This document shows, piece by piece, positions 1 to 10,959 of a DNA stretch of 64,000 nucleotides. Within the stretch, counting starts at the first letter, position 1. Every line of letters begins with the position of its first letter. The notes beneath the pieces were generated by a model. The model saw nothing but the letters and a program-made list of their open reading frames with translations. It ran no database searches and was not told the DNA's origin. Origin of the DNA: Prorocentrum cordatum. Its lineage: Eukaryota; Sar; Dinophyceae; Prorocentrales; Prorocentraceae. The position numbers and the translations under genes are program-made. Location of the stretch: NCBI GenBank assembly GCA_963575745.1, contig CAUYUJ010013858.1, positions 304,505 to 368,504 of the forward strand, written 5' to 3'.

Positions 1-334
1 CACGCTTGAGAGCAAGTCTGGGGGGTCACGCTGGTCCCAGCGCTGGCTCCGAGGACCAGGTCACGACTCGCCACACGACCGCCGAAGAGGGCGCAAAGAC
101 GGCCCAGGAGGACCCCCAGGAGGGCCCCCAAGAGGGCCCAAGAAGGCCCCAGGAGTGCCCCAAGAGACCCCCCCCGGGGGCTGGCACCACCAGCCCGCCG
201 ACCAAGGGCCCCCACGACGCCCCCCAGAGCCCCAAGAGCCCCCCTCCAGAGAGCTGCAGAAGGCTCCCACGAGGGTCCCCCCAGAGGCTTCCTGAGAGCC
301 CCCAAAGGAATCTCGTTCAAAACCGGGCGAAGAG
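1..334. repeat. GC-rich sequence with degenerate AGGAGGGCCCC minisatellite
   Basis: No gene is recognised. From about 100 to 300 the sequence is built from degenerate AGGAGGGCCCCCAAGAGGGC-like units. These are the reverse complement of the CTTGGGGGCCTC minisatellite that is abundant near 9-12 kb. The open frames here translate that repeat. Confidence 0.5.
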
Positions 335-477
335 AACTATGCACATGCACCGATCCTGGCAAGGCCCATTTTTGACCCAGGATCGGTGCATATGCCTTCC
401 TGGCCAAGGTAGGAGGGCGTATGCACCGATCCTGGGCTCAGGATGGGCCTGGCCAGAATCGGTGCATGTGCATAGTT
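335..477. repeat. four-arm fold-back element (two consecutive hairpins)
   Basis: Four copies of a TGCACCGATCCTGG core alternate in orientation at about 335-360, 374-396, 416-437 and 452-477. The outer arms match 25 of 26 bases after reverse complementation. Arms 1/2 and 3/4 also pair, so the DNA can form two hairpins or one long nested stem. No ORF is associated. The arrangement resembles a MITE or fold-back element. Confidence 0.75.
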
Positions 478-520
478 CTTTTCCCTCTACAAAACCTCGA
501 TCCCCATCGATCCTCGATCC

Positions 521-845
521 CTCCTCCCTCCCTCCCTCCCCCCCACCCCTTCCCTCTCCCTCTTCTCCCTCCTAGTTGGGCCTCCCGGGGCCCACGAGTC
601 GGGCCTCAGGCGCCCGCTCGGACGATGCGACTTGAGAGGAGCGGGGAGGACAAGGGCGCGGCCCAGGACTGCTCCTCCTCCTCCTCCTCCCTCCTCCTCC
701 TCCTCCTCCTCCTCCTCCTCCTCCTCCTCCTCCTCCTCCTCCTCCTCCCCTCCTCTCCTCCGACTCCTCCCCTCCTCTCCTCCGACTCCTCCTCCTCCTC
801 CTCCTACTCTTCCTGCTCCTCCTCGTCCTCGTCCTCCCCCCGTTT
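521..845 (+). repeat. CTC/CCT pyrimidine microsatellite
   Basis: A pyrimidine-rich tract with nearly pure CTC triplets from about 672 to 750. Poly-Ser, poly-Leu and poly-Glu frames on both strands are by-products of the triplet repeat. Confidence 0.9.
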
Positions 846-964
846 TCCTTATACGGAACGCTTCCCTGTCGCACCCCCCCCCCAGGAGCGCGAAGCGCGC
901 GCGCGCGAGGTTCCGTGTTCTAGTTTGAGCAGCGAGCCCGTTGCAGACGCCGAATGCTCTTCGC
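846..964. other. no gene recognised
   Basis: Short GC-rich spacer with a CGCGCG run near 895-905. Nothing coding or structural is recognised. Confidence 0.4.
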
Positions 965-1120
965 AGCAACGTGTGTGGGTCGCGGGTGGGTCGCATGGGG
1001 TCAAGGGTGGGTCGCGGGCGGGTTGTTGGTGTCGGGTGGGTCGTGGGCGACTAGCGGGAGGTTCGTGGGCGGGTTGCGGGCCAGGGCGACGGCAGCAGCA
1101 AACAACAACGAACAATAATG
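965..1120 (-). repeat. GGGTCGCGGGTGGGTCG minisatellite plus CAA tract
   Basis: GGGTCG(C/T)GGGTGGGTCG-like units run to about 1085 and are followed by CAGCAGCAAACAACAACG. Reverse-complemented, this is the same order as the TTG tract plus CGACCCACCC array at 13,436-13,815, so the two loci appear to share a composite repeat in opposite orientations. Confidence 0.6.
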
Positions 1121-1180
1121 GTAGCCAACGTGGACCCCGAACAGTGTGTGCAGTCTGTTATTGTGCACGGTGGAGGTGGA

Positions 1181-1440
1181 AGCTATGCGGTGTAAGCTAT
1201 GTGTTGGAAGTTTGGCCGTAGACATAGCGTGGTACGATCTGCAAGGGTGAAACATATGCGGGGCAAGCTATGCGTTGCAAGGTCAGTCGTGTGAGCGAGG
1301 CGTTGTGAATTGGAGGTGGAAGCTATGGGGTGCACGCTATGTGATGTAAGCTATGTTGTGTTGTGTAATATGTTTGGGGCAAGCTATCTGTTGTGTAAGC
1401 TAGGTTTGTGGAAGCTATGTGGTGAACGCTATGTCGTGTA
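1181..1440 (-). repeat. degenerate ~15-bp AAGCTATGTGGTGT repeats
   Basis: Variants of AAGCTATG(T/C)GGTGTAAGC recur through this interval. The reverse complement (CACCACATAGCTTG) recurs at about 4.9, 5.8, 7.2 and 49.8 kb, so this is a dispersed short repeat found in both orientations. Confidence 0.6.
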
Positions 1441-1740
1441 AGCTCAGAGCACGGGGTGCGCACGAAGCGCCCACGAGGCGGCCACGAGGTGGCCACGTGG
1501 CGCAGCCTCGGAAAGTCCACCAAGCGCCCACGAGTCGCCCACGAGGCGCCCACGAGGCAGCAGCGTGGGGCCACCTCGGCATGCCTCCCCAGCGCGCGGG
1601 GTGCCCACGGGGCGCCCACAAGTCGGCACGGGGGGCAACGTGGCGCAACCTCGGCATACCCCCCCAATGCTCTGAGCGTCCACGAGACGGCACGGGCGGC
1701 AACGTGGGGAAAAGCCAGGAGACCCAACCCACCGTCTGAG
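1441..1740. repeat. GCGCCCACGAGGC minisatellite
   Basis: Degenerate units of GCGCCCACGAGGCGGCC and related forms. Open frames on both strands read through it but show no recognisable protein. Confidence 0.55.
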
Positions 1741-1759
1741 CAGAGTGAGTGAGAACCCC

Positions 1760-1858
1760 TACGTGCAAACGCTGATGGGAGAATCATCCTCACCGCGGCA
1801 GCCCACTTCAGGCACTCACCCAGGGATGGTGTAAGACCATTCGGCCCCCTCACTCTGA
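1760..1858 (-). repeat. dispersed repeat, inverted copy of 13,357-13,435
   Basis: Reverse-complemented, this contains CAGAGTGAGGGGGCCGAA, then a region ending in CCCTGGGTG, then a GCGGTG-GATTCTC stretch, in the same order as at 13.36-13.43 kb. Both copies sit beside CAA/TTG and GGGTCG-type repeats. Confidence 0.7.
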
Positions 1859-1889
1859 CATACGTGTATGGTGCATGGAACGTGTGTAG

Positions 1890-1975
1890 ATGTATAGGCA
1901 GAGAGAGAGAGAGAGAGAAATAGAACTATCTTAAAACAGAGAAAGAGACACACACACACACACGCAGACGCAGAG
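1890..1975. repeat. GA and CA microsatellites
   Basis: A short (GA)n run near 1900-1918 and a (CA)n run near 1948-1964. Confidence 0.85.
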
Positions 1976-3155
1976 TGAAGATAGCATATACGCTTCCTCT
2001 GAAAAACGTGCATGTTGAGCAGCACGTGGGGGCAGTCACAGGTATAGGAGTGACGGACAAAGAGCATGTTCAATGCTTTGGAGGGGAGGTGGGTCGCGAA
2101 GGCCCGACAGTGACGATGGGAAGCAACGTTGCCTTCATCATCACGCGATGGGTCTTCGAGACTTTCGGGTCCGGCGCATAGCCGATGCCCTCATCCAGCC
2201 CAACTCTCATGCCACGATCTCGCAGCGGGCTGCTCTGACGTGCGCCGTTCCTCTTGGACGATGCTGCTCTCTCCCTTGGAGGCCCCGTCACCGCGCCTTC
2301 GGCCTCCCCGTTCCTCCCCCGGCCCTCCTGGCCAGCCTGGGCCTCGGAGGCCGCGATCCCGTGGCGGGGATGCGCGCGCACGTCCTGCTTCCCCCCCCCC
2401 GAAGCGCCCCGACCTGCACGGCGGAGGGTGTGGCGGGCCGGCCGGCCCCTGCCCGGACCAGCAAGGATCACCCGGCAGGGCGCAGCGCTGCCGCCTCACA
2501 GCCCATGCCTTCGGGATGCGGCCCCGCCCGGCGCCGCCGCCACGCCGCTGCGACCTCGTGCGGGGGGCGGCGGGCGCAACGCATCCAGGGCGAGGCTGCG
2601 ACGGCTGCGCGACGGAAGGATGGCAATGCGAAAATCGATCATGCACACGTCCACTTTCAAGGAGCAGTTCACGCGATCGTTCTTCCTCAATTCTATGGCT
2701 GTTCAGCCTCGTGCATATTTCCAGGCGCAGATGTCCAGCGTGTCGAGATGGAAAATGACTTCATATTAAGTTTGGTTGGTTGACAAGTGAACCCTTACCC
2801 CGATGGCATCCCAAATCTTGAAACTAAGGCAAAACGCATTCATGTTGTTGGCGGTGGGTGGGAGTCGATTCCTGCGCAGGTAGTTTGAGGCACAAATGCG
2901 AACATGTTCGTGTGCGCGAGTCGTTTTCGCTGAAGATGAAAGGGGGGCTCGGTGTCCGCAGCCACGCAGATCCAGCGATGCTTGCGAGGACACTCGGCAC
3001 GGCGAACGACGTTCCAGTGCGAACCGATGGAGAAGGCAGCCACGAGAGCACGCTGACGAGCAAGCTTGGGAATTTCCCCACCCAGTGCTTGCAAGGCCAC
3101 CACAGGTTTTACAATCGGAATTAGCGCTGGCGGATCCAACATAAGAAAGGCAATC
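1976..3155. other. no gene recognised
   Basis: GC-rich DNA with overlapping open frames on both strands (for example 2073-2783 plus and 2766-3239 minus). None shows a recognisable domain or a convincing splice pattern. Confidence 0.4.
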
Positions 3156-4540
3156 CTCATGGTTTGTGCCGCAACGGCGTGGCGAATGCAGAAGAATGGT
3201 CAAGTATCCGCTGCAGTGTTGGCAAGACGTGTTGCACACATAGTATCACATGTGCCAGCGTTGTGTCCAGTGGATACCGAACGTACGCGGTCTCGCGCTC
3301 GCTCGCCGCCTTCTGCAGCCCGTTGGCGCGCTCTGGGCAGCGTTGCGTAGTCGCTCGAAGGCTCGCGCCGCGCTGGCGCAGAGGCGGACGCTCGCGCTGG
3401 CGCTCAGGGCGGAAGGCCGTTGGCGGCCTGAGCCAGGCCAGCCTCGAGCGACGTTCGCCCAGGTTCTCGCGGCCTGCCCGCTGGGAGGGGCCGGCGCCCA
3501 GCCGTGCGGCAGCGAGCTGCCTGGTGCTGTATCGGACACGGCAGGGGAAGCAGCAGAGCGGTCGCCCAGGCCGCGTTGTCCCGCAAGCGCGCGCGCGCGC
3601 CCCCCAAAGCCAGACTGTTGCGCGCAGGAGCGGGGCGCGCGGGCGCTCGGCACGGGAAGCGGAAAGTGAGAGTGCGGCAGGTCGGTGTGGTGTCGCCGCG
3701 ATGGCGGCCTTGCCGCAGGCGCTCTCGAGGTGGAGCGCCGCCACCTCCTCCTCCTTCTCCTCGTCATCGTCCTCCTCCACCTCCTCCTCTTCCTCCGGAT
3801 CCCCCTCTTGCCCGGATAACAGAGTGAAGGCGTGGCCTCACAGAGGTCCCCGTCTTCGAGTGAGGGATCATAATCATGGGCATTTGGTCTGACACGGCTG
3901 CAGAGAAGACCCCATATGCCTCATGTTTGTGGCCCTTCTAACTTTAGGTCCCCTCCAAAGAACGACCACGCGGGTTCAGAAACCAGCGCTGGGGTCGTCA
4001 CGACACGAAGCTGCGGTAGGGATCTCTCTACGTCGTGCGAAGAGGAGGCGCTGGCCGAGGGCCACCGGCCTGAGCTGTTGCGGTTGGCGTGTTTCGGGGG
4101 CTGGGGGCGCGGGGTTCGACCAGATCGGGGGCGCCGGAGCGGCCCCAAACAGCAGTGCACGATCCCTGCTTCACCACCCCAACCGAACCCACAGGCCTCA
4201 ACTTGCCCTCCATTTCCTGAGGGGGGGGGTCGGGGAACATGGAGAAAACTCATGTGCAACCCGCCCCCCGCCAACCCGAAATTTGGGTCCTCGGGTCAGG
4301 TTGGGGTGGTCTGGGAGGTGGTCACTGCTCCCTCTTCTGCGGAGCAACGCCAGCCTCGAGAATTTACCGCACCCACACGTTGTCGCTTCGCGGCTGCACG
4401 ACCGTGGAGGTGGTACCAGAACGCGTAAAGCATCTCCCTGTGAAGGGAGCGCCGATCACGTTCTCTGCACGCCATAACTGCAAGCCGCAATATCATGCTC
4501 GAGCTGGCCTGCCGTGACACAGCCAGTTTCCCGAACGCGT
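3156..4540. other. GC-rich region, no gene recognised
   Basis: Two long frames (3164-3892 plus, 3157-3780 minus) are open against each other, which is expected from stop-poor GC-rich DNA. A CTCCTC-type tract lies at about 3745-3800. No domain is recognised. Confidence 0.35.
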
Positions 4541-4884
4541 GCTTGCACACAGGTGTTTTCGCTTCTCTTTCGCTTCATTGGCCACTCCTCCCCATCAGGG
4601 CCCCCGGAACATCTGGCGGCACGCCGCGGCATCCGCCAGGTGCGGCCCCTACGTCCTCGCAGTCTGCCTCGCTCCCTGGGCGCCTCGTGGCTCGTGTTCG
4701 CCCCGTGCGCGGGGCCAGCGTCGTCGGCGCCCGTCGCCGCGTCGTCGCCGCCCCGTGCGCTGGCTGAAATTTCTCGGTTCTCGCCTGGTCGCCGCCCGTC
4801 TCCACCTCGTCGCCGCCCTGCGCGCTGGCCGCATGTGCAGGCGCCTGACCCGCGCAGGTTTTGCGCCCCGGCAGCCCTCGCCAC
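4541..4884. other. no gene recognised
   Basis: GC-rich sequence rich in CGTCGCCGCCC-like words. Several frames are open but none has a recognisable domain. Confidence 0.35.
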
Positions 4885-4975
4885 ACAGCTTGAACCGCAC
4901 ATGTTGCACCACATAGCTTGCACGGCACAGCTTGCGCCACACACACACACACACACACACACACGTACATCTAGC
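4885..4975 (+). repeat. CACCACATAGCTTG repeats and (CA)n
   Basis: Two to three degenerate TTGCACCACATAGCTTGCAC units precede a CA microsatellite at about 4939-4963. Confidence 0.65.
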
Positions 4976-5039
4976 TGCATCTGTACATTTACAAACACAT
5001 GCTTGTTCGTGCACAAGCATTACTTTTTGACGTCGCAGC

Positions 5040-5744
5040 TGTTCGTTGGAGGGCGAGGGCGAGGGAACACGAGGGGCTGGAGCCCCCCCCCCCGGGCCCA
5101 AGATCCACCCGAAGTCGGCGTGCCTCCCCGGGAACGCCGACCGCGGCACATGGAATGTGATCCAGATCGGCCGAAATTTGGGCTGGCGCACACCTATATC
5201 TGATCCGGGGCTCTGGGCCCACGGGCCCCCCACCAGACGTGATGGGTCTCAGGGTCCCTCGGGCCCCCTCAGATGGGGGGGCGATGGGGGGGAAGGACGA
5301 CGACGAAGACGACGACCTCGTTCCGCCAGGGCTTTATCCTGCGGGCGCACGCCAGATTGAGCGCGCACTTGATTTCATCGGAAGAGGCCAGCACGAACTT
5401 ATTACGGCTGTGATGCGCGATTACAGATTGGCATTTCCCCTCCGCCAAGTGTAGCAGTTTTACGTCATGCCTGGGACGGCGATGCATGTGCCGATGCCGA
5501 CGCTGATGTTGTCGTCCTCCTCCTCTTCCTCCTCCCTCTCCTCCTCCTCCCTGATGATGGTGGGGGGAGGGCCCGACCCCATGCCCACCTCCGCACGCCC
5601 ACAGGGGAAGACACACTTCGCCACGCCCACAGCGAGGGGGACCATCGCGCGCGGGGATGGGGGGCCGATGGCATCAGCGTGTGCGTGTGGGGGGGGGGGG
5701 GGCCTGGACCCTGGATCATATGTGTATGCTTAAATTTATGATAT
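5040..5744. repeat. low-complexity region with CTC tract and homopolymers
   Basis: A run of C near 5081, a CTCCTC tract at about 5515-5555 and a G run near 5690-5702. No gene is recognised. Confidence 0.5.
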
Positions 5745-5925
5745 ACACAGATTGCACCACATAGCTTGTACCGCTTTGACTGAGCCACCGAAGGTACACC
5801 ACGTAGCTTGAACCGGCCGGATAGCGCTTACTACTCAGCTCACTCCACATAGGTTGCACCACGTAGCTTGTACCACACAGCCGGATTGCCTTCCTCGCAT
5901 AGCTCGCTTGCAACATGTAGCTTCT
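5745..5925 (+). repeat. degenerate CACCACGTAGCTTG repeats
   Basis: Repeated units such as TGCACCACATAGCTTGTACC and CACCACGTAGCTTG(A/T)ACC, separated by short non-repeat segments. Same family as at 1.2, 4.9, 7.2 and 49.8 kb. Confidence 0.65.
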
Positions 5926-6640
5926 GTTACGTTGATTCTCCATTCGAAAGAAGCATCGGCTATACCACTCTCTCCCCCTGGACTTATCGGTCTCCCTATG
6001 GGGTTTGCAAATTGCGTACGAGTCTGTCCCGTTGTTTCTGTTCTAGGTGAGTTTACACCATCCCAAGCTGGCTGGCTGCCGCCCCCCCCCCGCCCTTTCC
6101 CGTCATCCCTATGAAATAGTACAGTGCGCTCTTTCGCTTATCGCAAAAGATGATATGTCAATAACCCCTGACAGAAAAGAGGCCACAACGCCCACATGTG
6201 TGCACATGTCGAAATCAGACCAACCACACCAGTGTCGCAAGGTTGTCAACAAACCAAATCAAAGACCCCCAGGTCTTTCAGCTTCACTATTGCAACTGTT
6301 CTGCCCGCGCGCATGCGTGAGACTCACCGGGAAACTACGGTTGTTGCATTCTCGCCCAGAACCCGCATACTCATCGCACCACGCGTTGCATCCGTTCTGA
6401 TCCAGCCTTCGCCCAGTGAGCAAATCCATATCACACGATACCATGCGGGCTGCACTCGCGCGCCGCCATGCGAGCGTGTCGAAATCCTCTCAAACCTATG
6501 GGTCTTCGAAGCATTTAAAAATACATCTCCCCAACGTAGTATCAACAACCACGTGGTGTGCAAGAACGAGTTTGCCTGGGTTTTTTAATTTCCGCGCGCT
6601 CGCGTGTTCTTCCTCACCAGCACCCTCATCAGCGCCGACG
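5926..6640. other. no gene recognised
   Basis: Relatively AT-balanced sequence. Small plus-strand frames (for example 6416-6949) have no recognisable product. Confidence 0.35.
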
Positions 6641-6885
6641 CATCACGCCATCGTCATCCACAATCGCCGCAGTCGCCGCAATGACCACTCAAGCACTTTC
6701 GTCATGGACATCATCACCGTCATCGGTGTCACCAGCATCGGCGGTGTCATCAGCCTTGCTGTAGTCAGTATCATCCTCCCCCTCGTCGTCGTCATCATCG
6801 TCGTCGTCATCATCATCTCCATCATCATCATCGCCACCACCATCGCTGCTATCATCATCGTTGCCGCTTTTGCCGACGTCATCAC
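6641..6885 (+). repeat. CATCGTC/ATCATC microsatellite
   Basis: Degenerate CATCATCATCGTCGTC triplets. The Ile/Val-rich and Asp-rich frames they generate are spurious. Confidence 0.8.
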
Positions 6886-7440
6886 GATACCGCGCCCGCC
6901 CGAGCCACCGACCCGCATTGAAGTGCCCGCGCGCCAGCGTGGCCTCTGACACGCGCTGGGACGATGCCATCGGTAAGCGCCATCGCGGCCGCATCCCTTG
7001 TGCCAAACCAGTCGGCCGTTCTGCGCACGAGGTCGCCCGCCAGCGCGGCTTCAAAGATGCAGGAGCCGTGGCCATGCAGTCATCGCAATCGCCACCACAA
7101 GGGTTTTGCAAGCCAAGTTGCGGGTGAGAGGGTGAGATGATTGCGCGAGCAATGGAGTTAACAACTCATGAGTTGGGGAAGTAATTTCACCACATCATGT
7201 GCACCGCCATATACCTTACACGCAAATTGCACCATCTCGCTTGCTCCGCATAGCTTGCAATCCCTAGGTTACCGATGCAGAGTGCACGAACTCACGGTTC
7301 GGGGGCCTTCGTTGGCCAATTCGTTATTTCTCTGCTTCTGGTTCGAGCATCAGGTTCGTGGGTTTTTGGTGTGTCTCCGACTCTTGTTGAATAGCATATT
7401 GCCCGCCTAGCGTTGCAGCCTGGGGGCATTACAATTCACT
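6886..7440. other. no gene recognised
   Basis: Includes one short TTGCACCATCTCGCTTGC / CCGCATAGCTTGCAA repeat pair at about 7227-7262. Otherwise nothing is recognised. Confidence 0.35.
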
Positions 7441-8365
7441 CATAACACAATGATGAGTCAGCGAACTGCCGCATAGGAAGGCTTGCTGGGAAGATTTTGT
7501 CCGTGTGGTAAATTCAGTTCAGCCGGTGCACTGCTGCTCGAACAGCCTCTCGTGCAGCGGCCTCCCATCGCCCGTCCATTGTCGTGCCGCTGCGCTGGCC
7601 TCGCGTGGCCCGAGGCCGCTGCGGGCTGGACAGCGTGGTATACCGCCGCGGATGAGAACCACCAGCAACTTGAGCATCGACCTCGATGGGAACGACGAGG
7701 AACGGGAGCTGCCGCTGCGACTGCCAGTCTGGCCCTCCTCCCCGGAGCTGGGCATCCGACGGGCAGCGGTCCACCATTCCGGCGCGTTTTCTCCGCAGGC
7801 TCCGGGCTCCGAGGGGCCTGCGCGGACCGACCCGGCTTGGAAGATGCCCCGCACCGACATGGGCTCCGAGGCTCCAGCACCCGAGGCTCTGCTCTTCACC
7901 GGCAGTGGCGCCGGAGGCTCTCAAGTCCCTCCACATCCCCCTGTGGCATCGTTTCCCCAGGCCGTGGGTGCGTATCGGCTCTGGCTTCGGACCTGCACGC
8001 CCCCCTCATCCCGGAGCTCGGGGGAGGGGTGGGCGAGAGGAGGACAAGATTGGCGGAAGCAGCGGGAGTCTTCCCGAGGAGCACCACGAGCAGGCACACT
8101 CGGTGGCCCGGGGGGGGGGAGGGGGCGGTCAGGAGGCAGCAGTCAGCACACGGGGTGGCTCTGTTGACGAGGGCGCCATCTGGAGAGTCTTGCTTATATT
8201 GGCTCGGCCATGGCGCTCCGCCCCTGCAACCCCCCCGGCTGTCGCGCAACGCCCCCCGCAACCCTCTCAACGCCCCCCGTGCCCCGCCTCCCCCTCCCCC
8301 CCCCGCGCAGTGCGCCTCTGGCACGCGCGCGCGTGCCAGAGCAGCACGGAGCGCGTCGGGGGCAT
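7441..8365. other. GC-rich region with overlapping open frames, no gene recognised
   Basis: Three plus-strand frames (starting at 7483, 7505 and 7686) and a minus-strand frame (ending at 7896) are all open over the same DNA. None matches a family I know. I treat them as chance frames, though a short exon cannot be excluded. Confidence 0.35.
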
Positions 8366-8545
8366 CCTCGTCCGTTTGGAGGCCATCTTGGGCCGTCCGA
8401 GGTCTACATCGGGGCTGTCTTGGAGGCCTCTTGGGACCATCCTGGACTCTCTCGGAGCCATCTTGGGCGTCCTGAACGCATCCTGGGGACTGCGTTGGAT
8501 GACATCTTGAGGCCATCTTGGCAATGTCGTGAGATGCTCGAGGGA
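8366..8545 (+). repeat. short CTTGG/CATCTTGGG minisatellite
   Basis: Degenerate CCATCTTGGGCCGTC / GCCTCTTGGGACC units. Same family as the longer arrays at 9-12, 30.4, 33.3 and 57.4 kb. Confidence 0.65.
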
Positions 8546-8984
8546 ACACCCATGTTTCAGGCCAGTGGAATCCTTCTCTTCTGGGGACCAGCGGGTCGAG
8601 CTGAGACCCCACTGGGAACTCTGTGACAGTGCCCACAGGGCTAGTCTAAAGTTCTGCACGTCGCGCACCCTCATGCATGCAGAATGGATGGCGGATCGAA
8701 GTCGCCTACGGCGAGTCACTGTCGCCCCCTGCCTCTTCGGGTACGCCTATGTGGCCAGGCGTTTCGGCAAAGTTTGGCTGCGCTTTTGGACCAGGGGGTC
8801 CCACAACCGTTGTGGAAACCCTTCAAGGAACACGACAGGAAGTATGAGGAAGATGAGGAGAGGGAGGAACATGAAAAATGAGGAGAAGGATGAGGAGACC
8901 TCTTGGGAGATTATTGGGTTATTCAATCGCTTCGCTCACTCCGCCGGCCCATATTGTAGCATCGCTGGCACTTGCTTGCGTGCT
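8546..8984. other. no gene recognised
   Basis: Mixed sequence with a purine-rich GAGGAAGATGAGGAG stretch at about 8845-8905. No recognisable gene. Confidence 0.35.
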
Positions 8985-9543
8985 CGGGGGGGCATTTGGG
9001 GGGCCTCCTGGGGGTGCTCGGGGGGGCCTCTTGGGGGCCTCTTGGGGGCCTCCTGAGGGCCTCTTGGGGGCTTCTTGGGGCCTCTCAGGGGCATCTTGGG
9101 GCCTCCTGAGGGCTTCTCAGGGCCCGGGGCTTCTCAGGGCCAAGGGCTCGAAATGTTGTGTCGTGTTCCCCCTCTGGGGCCCCTCTCGGGGCGTCCTTGG
9201 GGCCCTCTTAGGCCGTCTTGGAGACCTCGTGGGCCGTCTTTGAGCCCTCTTGGGCCGTCTTGGGGCCCTCTTGGGGGCCCCTTGGGCCCTCTTGGGGCGA
9301 TCTTGGGGGCCTCTTGGGCTGTGTTGGTGCGTCGGGAAGCCGAAAAGGTGGAAACGCGCAAATCTTTTCAAAACCAAAGGGAAAAGCCTAACATTTTGCC
9401 TCTTGGGGCCCTCTTCGGAGTGCTCTTGGAGGCCTCTCGGGTCATCTCGGGCGTCTTGGGGCGATCTTGTGGCATCTCGGAACCTCTTGCACCATCTTCA
9501 GGGCCTCTTGGACGCCTCTTGGCCTTTTGGGGCTCTGGAGAAT
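8985..9543 (+). repeat. GGGGGCCTCTTG minisatellite
   Basis: Tandem 10-14-bp units of GGGGGCCTCTTGGG type. They are interrupted at about 9335-9400 by a less repetitive segment (GGGAAGCCGAAAAGGTGG onward) that resembles the insert at 57,340. Translations read GLLGASWGPL on plus and RRPQEAPRGP on minus and are spurious. Confidence 0.85.
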
Positions 9544-9575
9544 TCTTTACGCTTCGCGTATCCCCACCAGCCCAT
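9544..9575 (+). repeat. dispersed ACGCTTCGCGTATCCCCACC motif
   Basis: ACGCTTCGCGTATCCCCACC followed by AGCCCAT. The first 20 bases recur at about 17,991-18,010, directly upstream of the spliced-leader-like 15-mers, and TATCCCCACCAGCCCAT recurs near 30,008. Confidence 0.65.
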
Positions 9576-9754
9576 CTCACAGCAGCAACTCTTGCGAAGC
9601 ATGCCGACAGTCGTGTTTTTCAGGCGTGCGTCCGCTTGGCCCCGCATATCTCCCCTGTTCCTCCTTCCTCCCGCCTCCTTGTACATCCTCCTTGTGGGGG
9701 GAGCGGGAGAAGGACGAGGCGGAGGAGGAGGGAGAGAAAGCGCTCCTCGTGATT
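9576..9754. other. no gene recognised
   Basis: Spacer between repeat blocks, with a purine-rich GGAGGAGGGAG patch near 9720-9735. Confidence 0.35.
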
Positions 9755-10150
9755 TGAGTCGTTTGGGGTTTCTCGTCCTGGTGTGAGTCGTTCGGGCCCT
9801 TCTTCCTGGTGTGAGTCGTTCGGGCTCTTCGTGGTGTGAGTCGTTCGGGCTCTTCGTCCTGGTGTGAGTCGTTCGGGCTTCTCGTGGTGTGAGTTGTTCG
9901 GGCCCCTCATCCTGGTGTGAGTCGTTCGGGCCCCTCCTCCTGGTGTGACTCGTTCGGGCTCCTCGTGGTGTGAGTCGTTCGGGGCCCGCGTCGTGGTGTG
10001 AGTCGTTCGGGCTCCTCGTGGTGTGAGTCGTTCGGGCGCCTCGTCCTGGTGTGAGTCGTTCGGGCCCCTCCTTGTGGTGTGAGTCGTTCGGGCTCTTCGT
10101 GGTGTGAGTCGTTCGGGCCCCTCGTCCTGGTGTGAGTCGTTCGGGCTCCT
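9755..10150 (+). repeat. GTGTGAGTCGTTCGGGC minisatellite
   Basis: About 14-16 units share the invariant GTGTGAGTCGTTCGGG core, separated by a variable linker such as CCCCTCGTCCTG or CTCTTCGTG. Unit length alternates between about 22 and 29 bp. Confidence 0.9.
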
Positions 10151-10378
10151 CGTGGGGCCTCTTGGGGGCCTCTTGGAGCCTCTTGGGGCCTCTTGGGGGC
10201 CTCTTGGGGGCCTCTTGGGGGCCTCTGGGGGGCCTCGTGGGGCCTCAGGGGGCCTCTTGGGGGCCTCTTGGGGGGCTCTTGGGGCCTCTTGGGGGCCTAT
10301 TGGGGACATCTTGGAGGCCTCTTGGGAGGCTCCTGGGGGCCTCTTGGGGCCATCTTGGGGCCTCTTGCGACCTCCTCT
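10151..10378 (+). repeat. GGGGGCCTCTTG minisatellite
   Basis: Continuous 10-12-bp units, more homogeneous than the neighbouring blocks of the same family. Confidence 0.85.
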
Positions 10379-10385
10379 GAAGCGC

Positions 10386-10535
10386 AAAGGAGCGCTGCCC
10401 CCTGAGAAGGACAAAATGAGCCCAAAACCTTCGTAACATCAATGATTTTGCTATGAAGGAAGATGAGCGCGGCCCCCTCAGGAGACCAAAATGGGGCCAA
10501 AACCATAGTAAAATCAATGATTTTGGCTTCCAAGA
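10386..10535 (+). repeat. two tandem ~73-bp units with ATCAATGATTTTG
   Basis: Each unit contains GCCCCCTGAGAAGG or GCCCCCTCAGGAGA, then CCAAAACC, then ATCAATGATTTTG. It is a tandem duplication between minisatellite blocks. Confidence 0.7.
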
Positions 10536-10569
10536 AGAACAGAGGGGCCAAACTGTATCCCCCCGACGG

Positions 10570-10775
10570 GGCCAGAATCCTCGTGAGGGTCATCGTTTTT
10601 TAGCCCTCCCAGGAGTCGAAAAAGACCTCCCTGACTACGCCCTGGACTCCCTGTCCAGGCCCAGGGGGAGGGGGTAGGGGGAGGGGTAAACCCCTCCCCG
10701 GAGGGGAAGAAGGGGGGTTGAGGACAGAGAGGGCTCCCTAAACCACTCACGCCCAAAGGGCTGGTGGGATTCGAG
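10570..10775 (+). repeat. dispersed module A (paralog of 30,775-30,990)
   Basis: Shares with module B, in the same order, GATCCTCGTGAGGG-like (here GAATCCTCGTGAGGG), GAAAAAGA, a GGGGGAGGGGTAAAC-like stretch and GGGCTGGTGGGATTC. Both modules follow a CTTGGGG minisatellite, so the pair looks like copies of one composite repeat. Confidence 0.75.
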
Positions 10776-10959
10776 GGCGGCGCCCATGAGGAAAACCATC
10801 TCTGAATCGAGTCTGCCGGAAGTCTGCCGGGACCGTCTCGGGGTACTTTTCGCTTGGGGACCCCAGGGGCCGCCCCGCGCGCGAGAAGTAGAAAGATTGT
10901 AAAGCAGTCACCGGAGATCTTAGCATGCCTCTGGCCCCTTGGGCTGGCGAATTCTTGGA
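10776..10959. other. no gene recognised
   Basis: Short unique-looking spacer between module A and the next minisatellite. Confidence 0.3.

Noticed and set aside
7483-8510. 274-330-aa plus-strand genes
   Set aside because: Three phases and the opposite strand are open together, with Pro/Arg/Gly bias and no domain.
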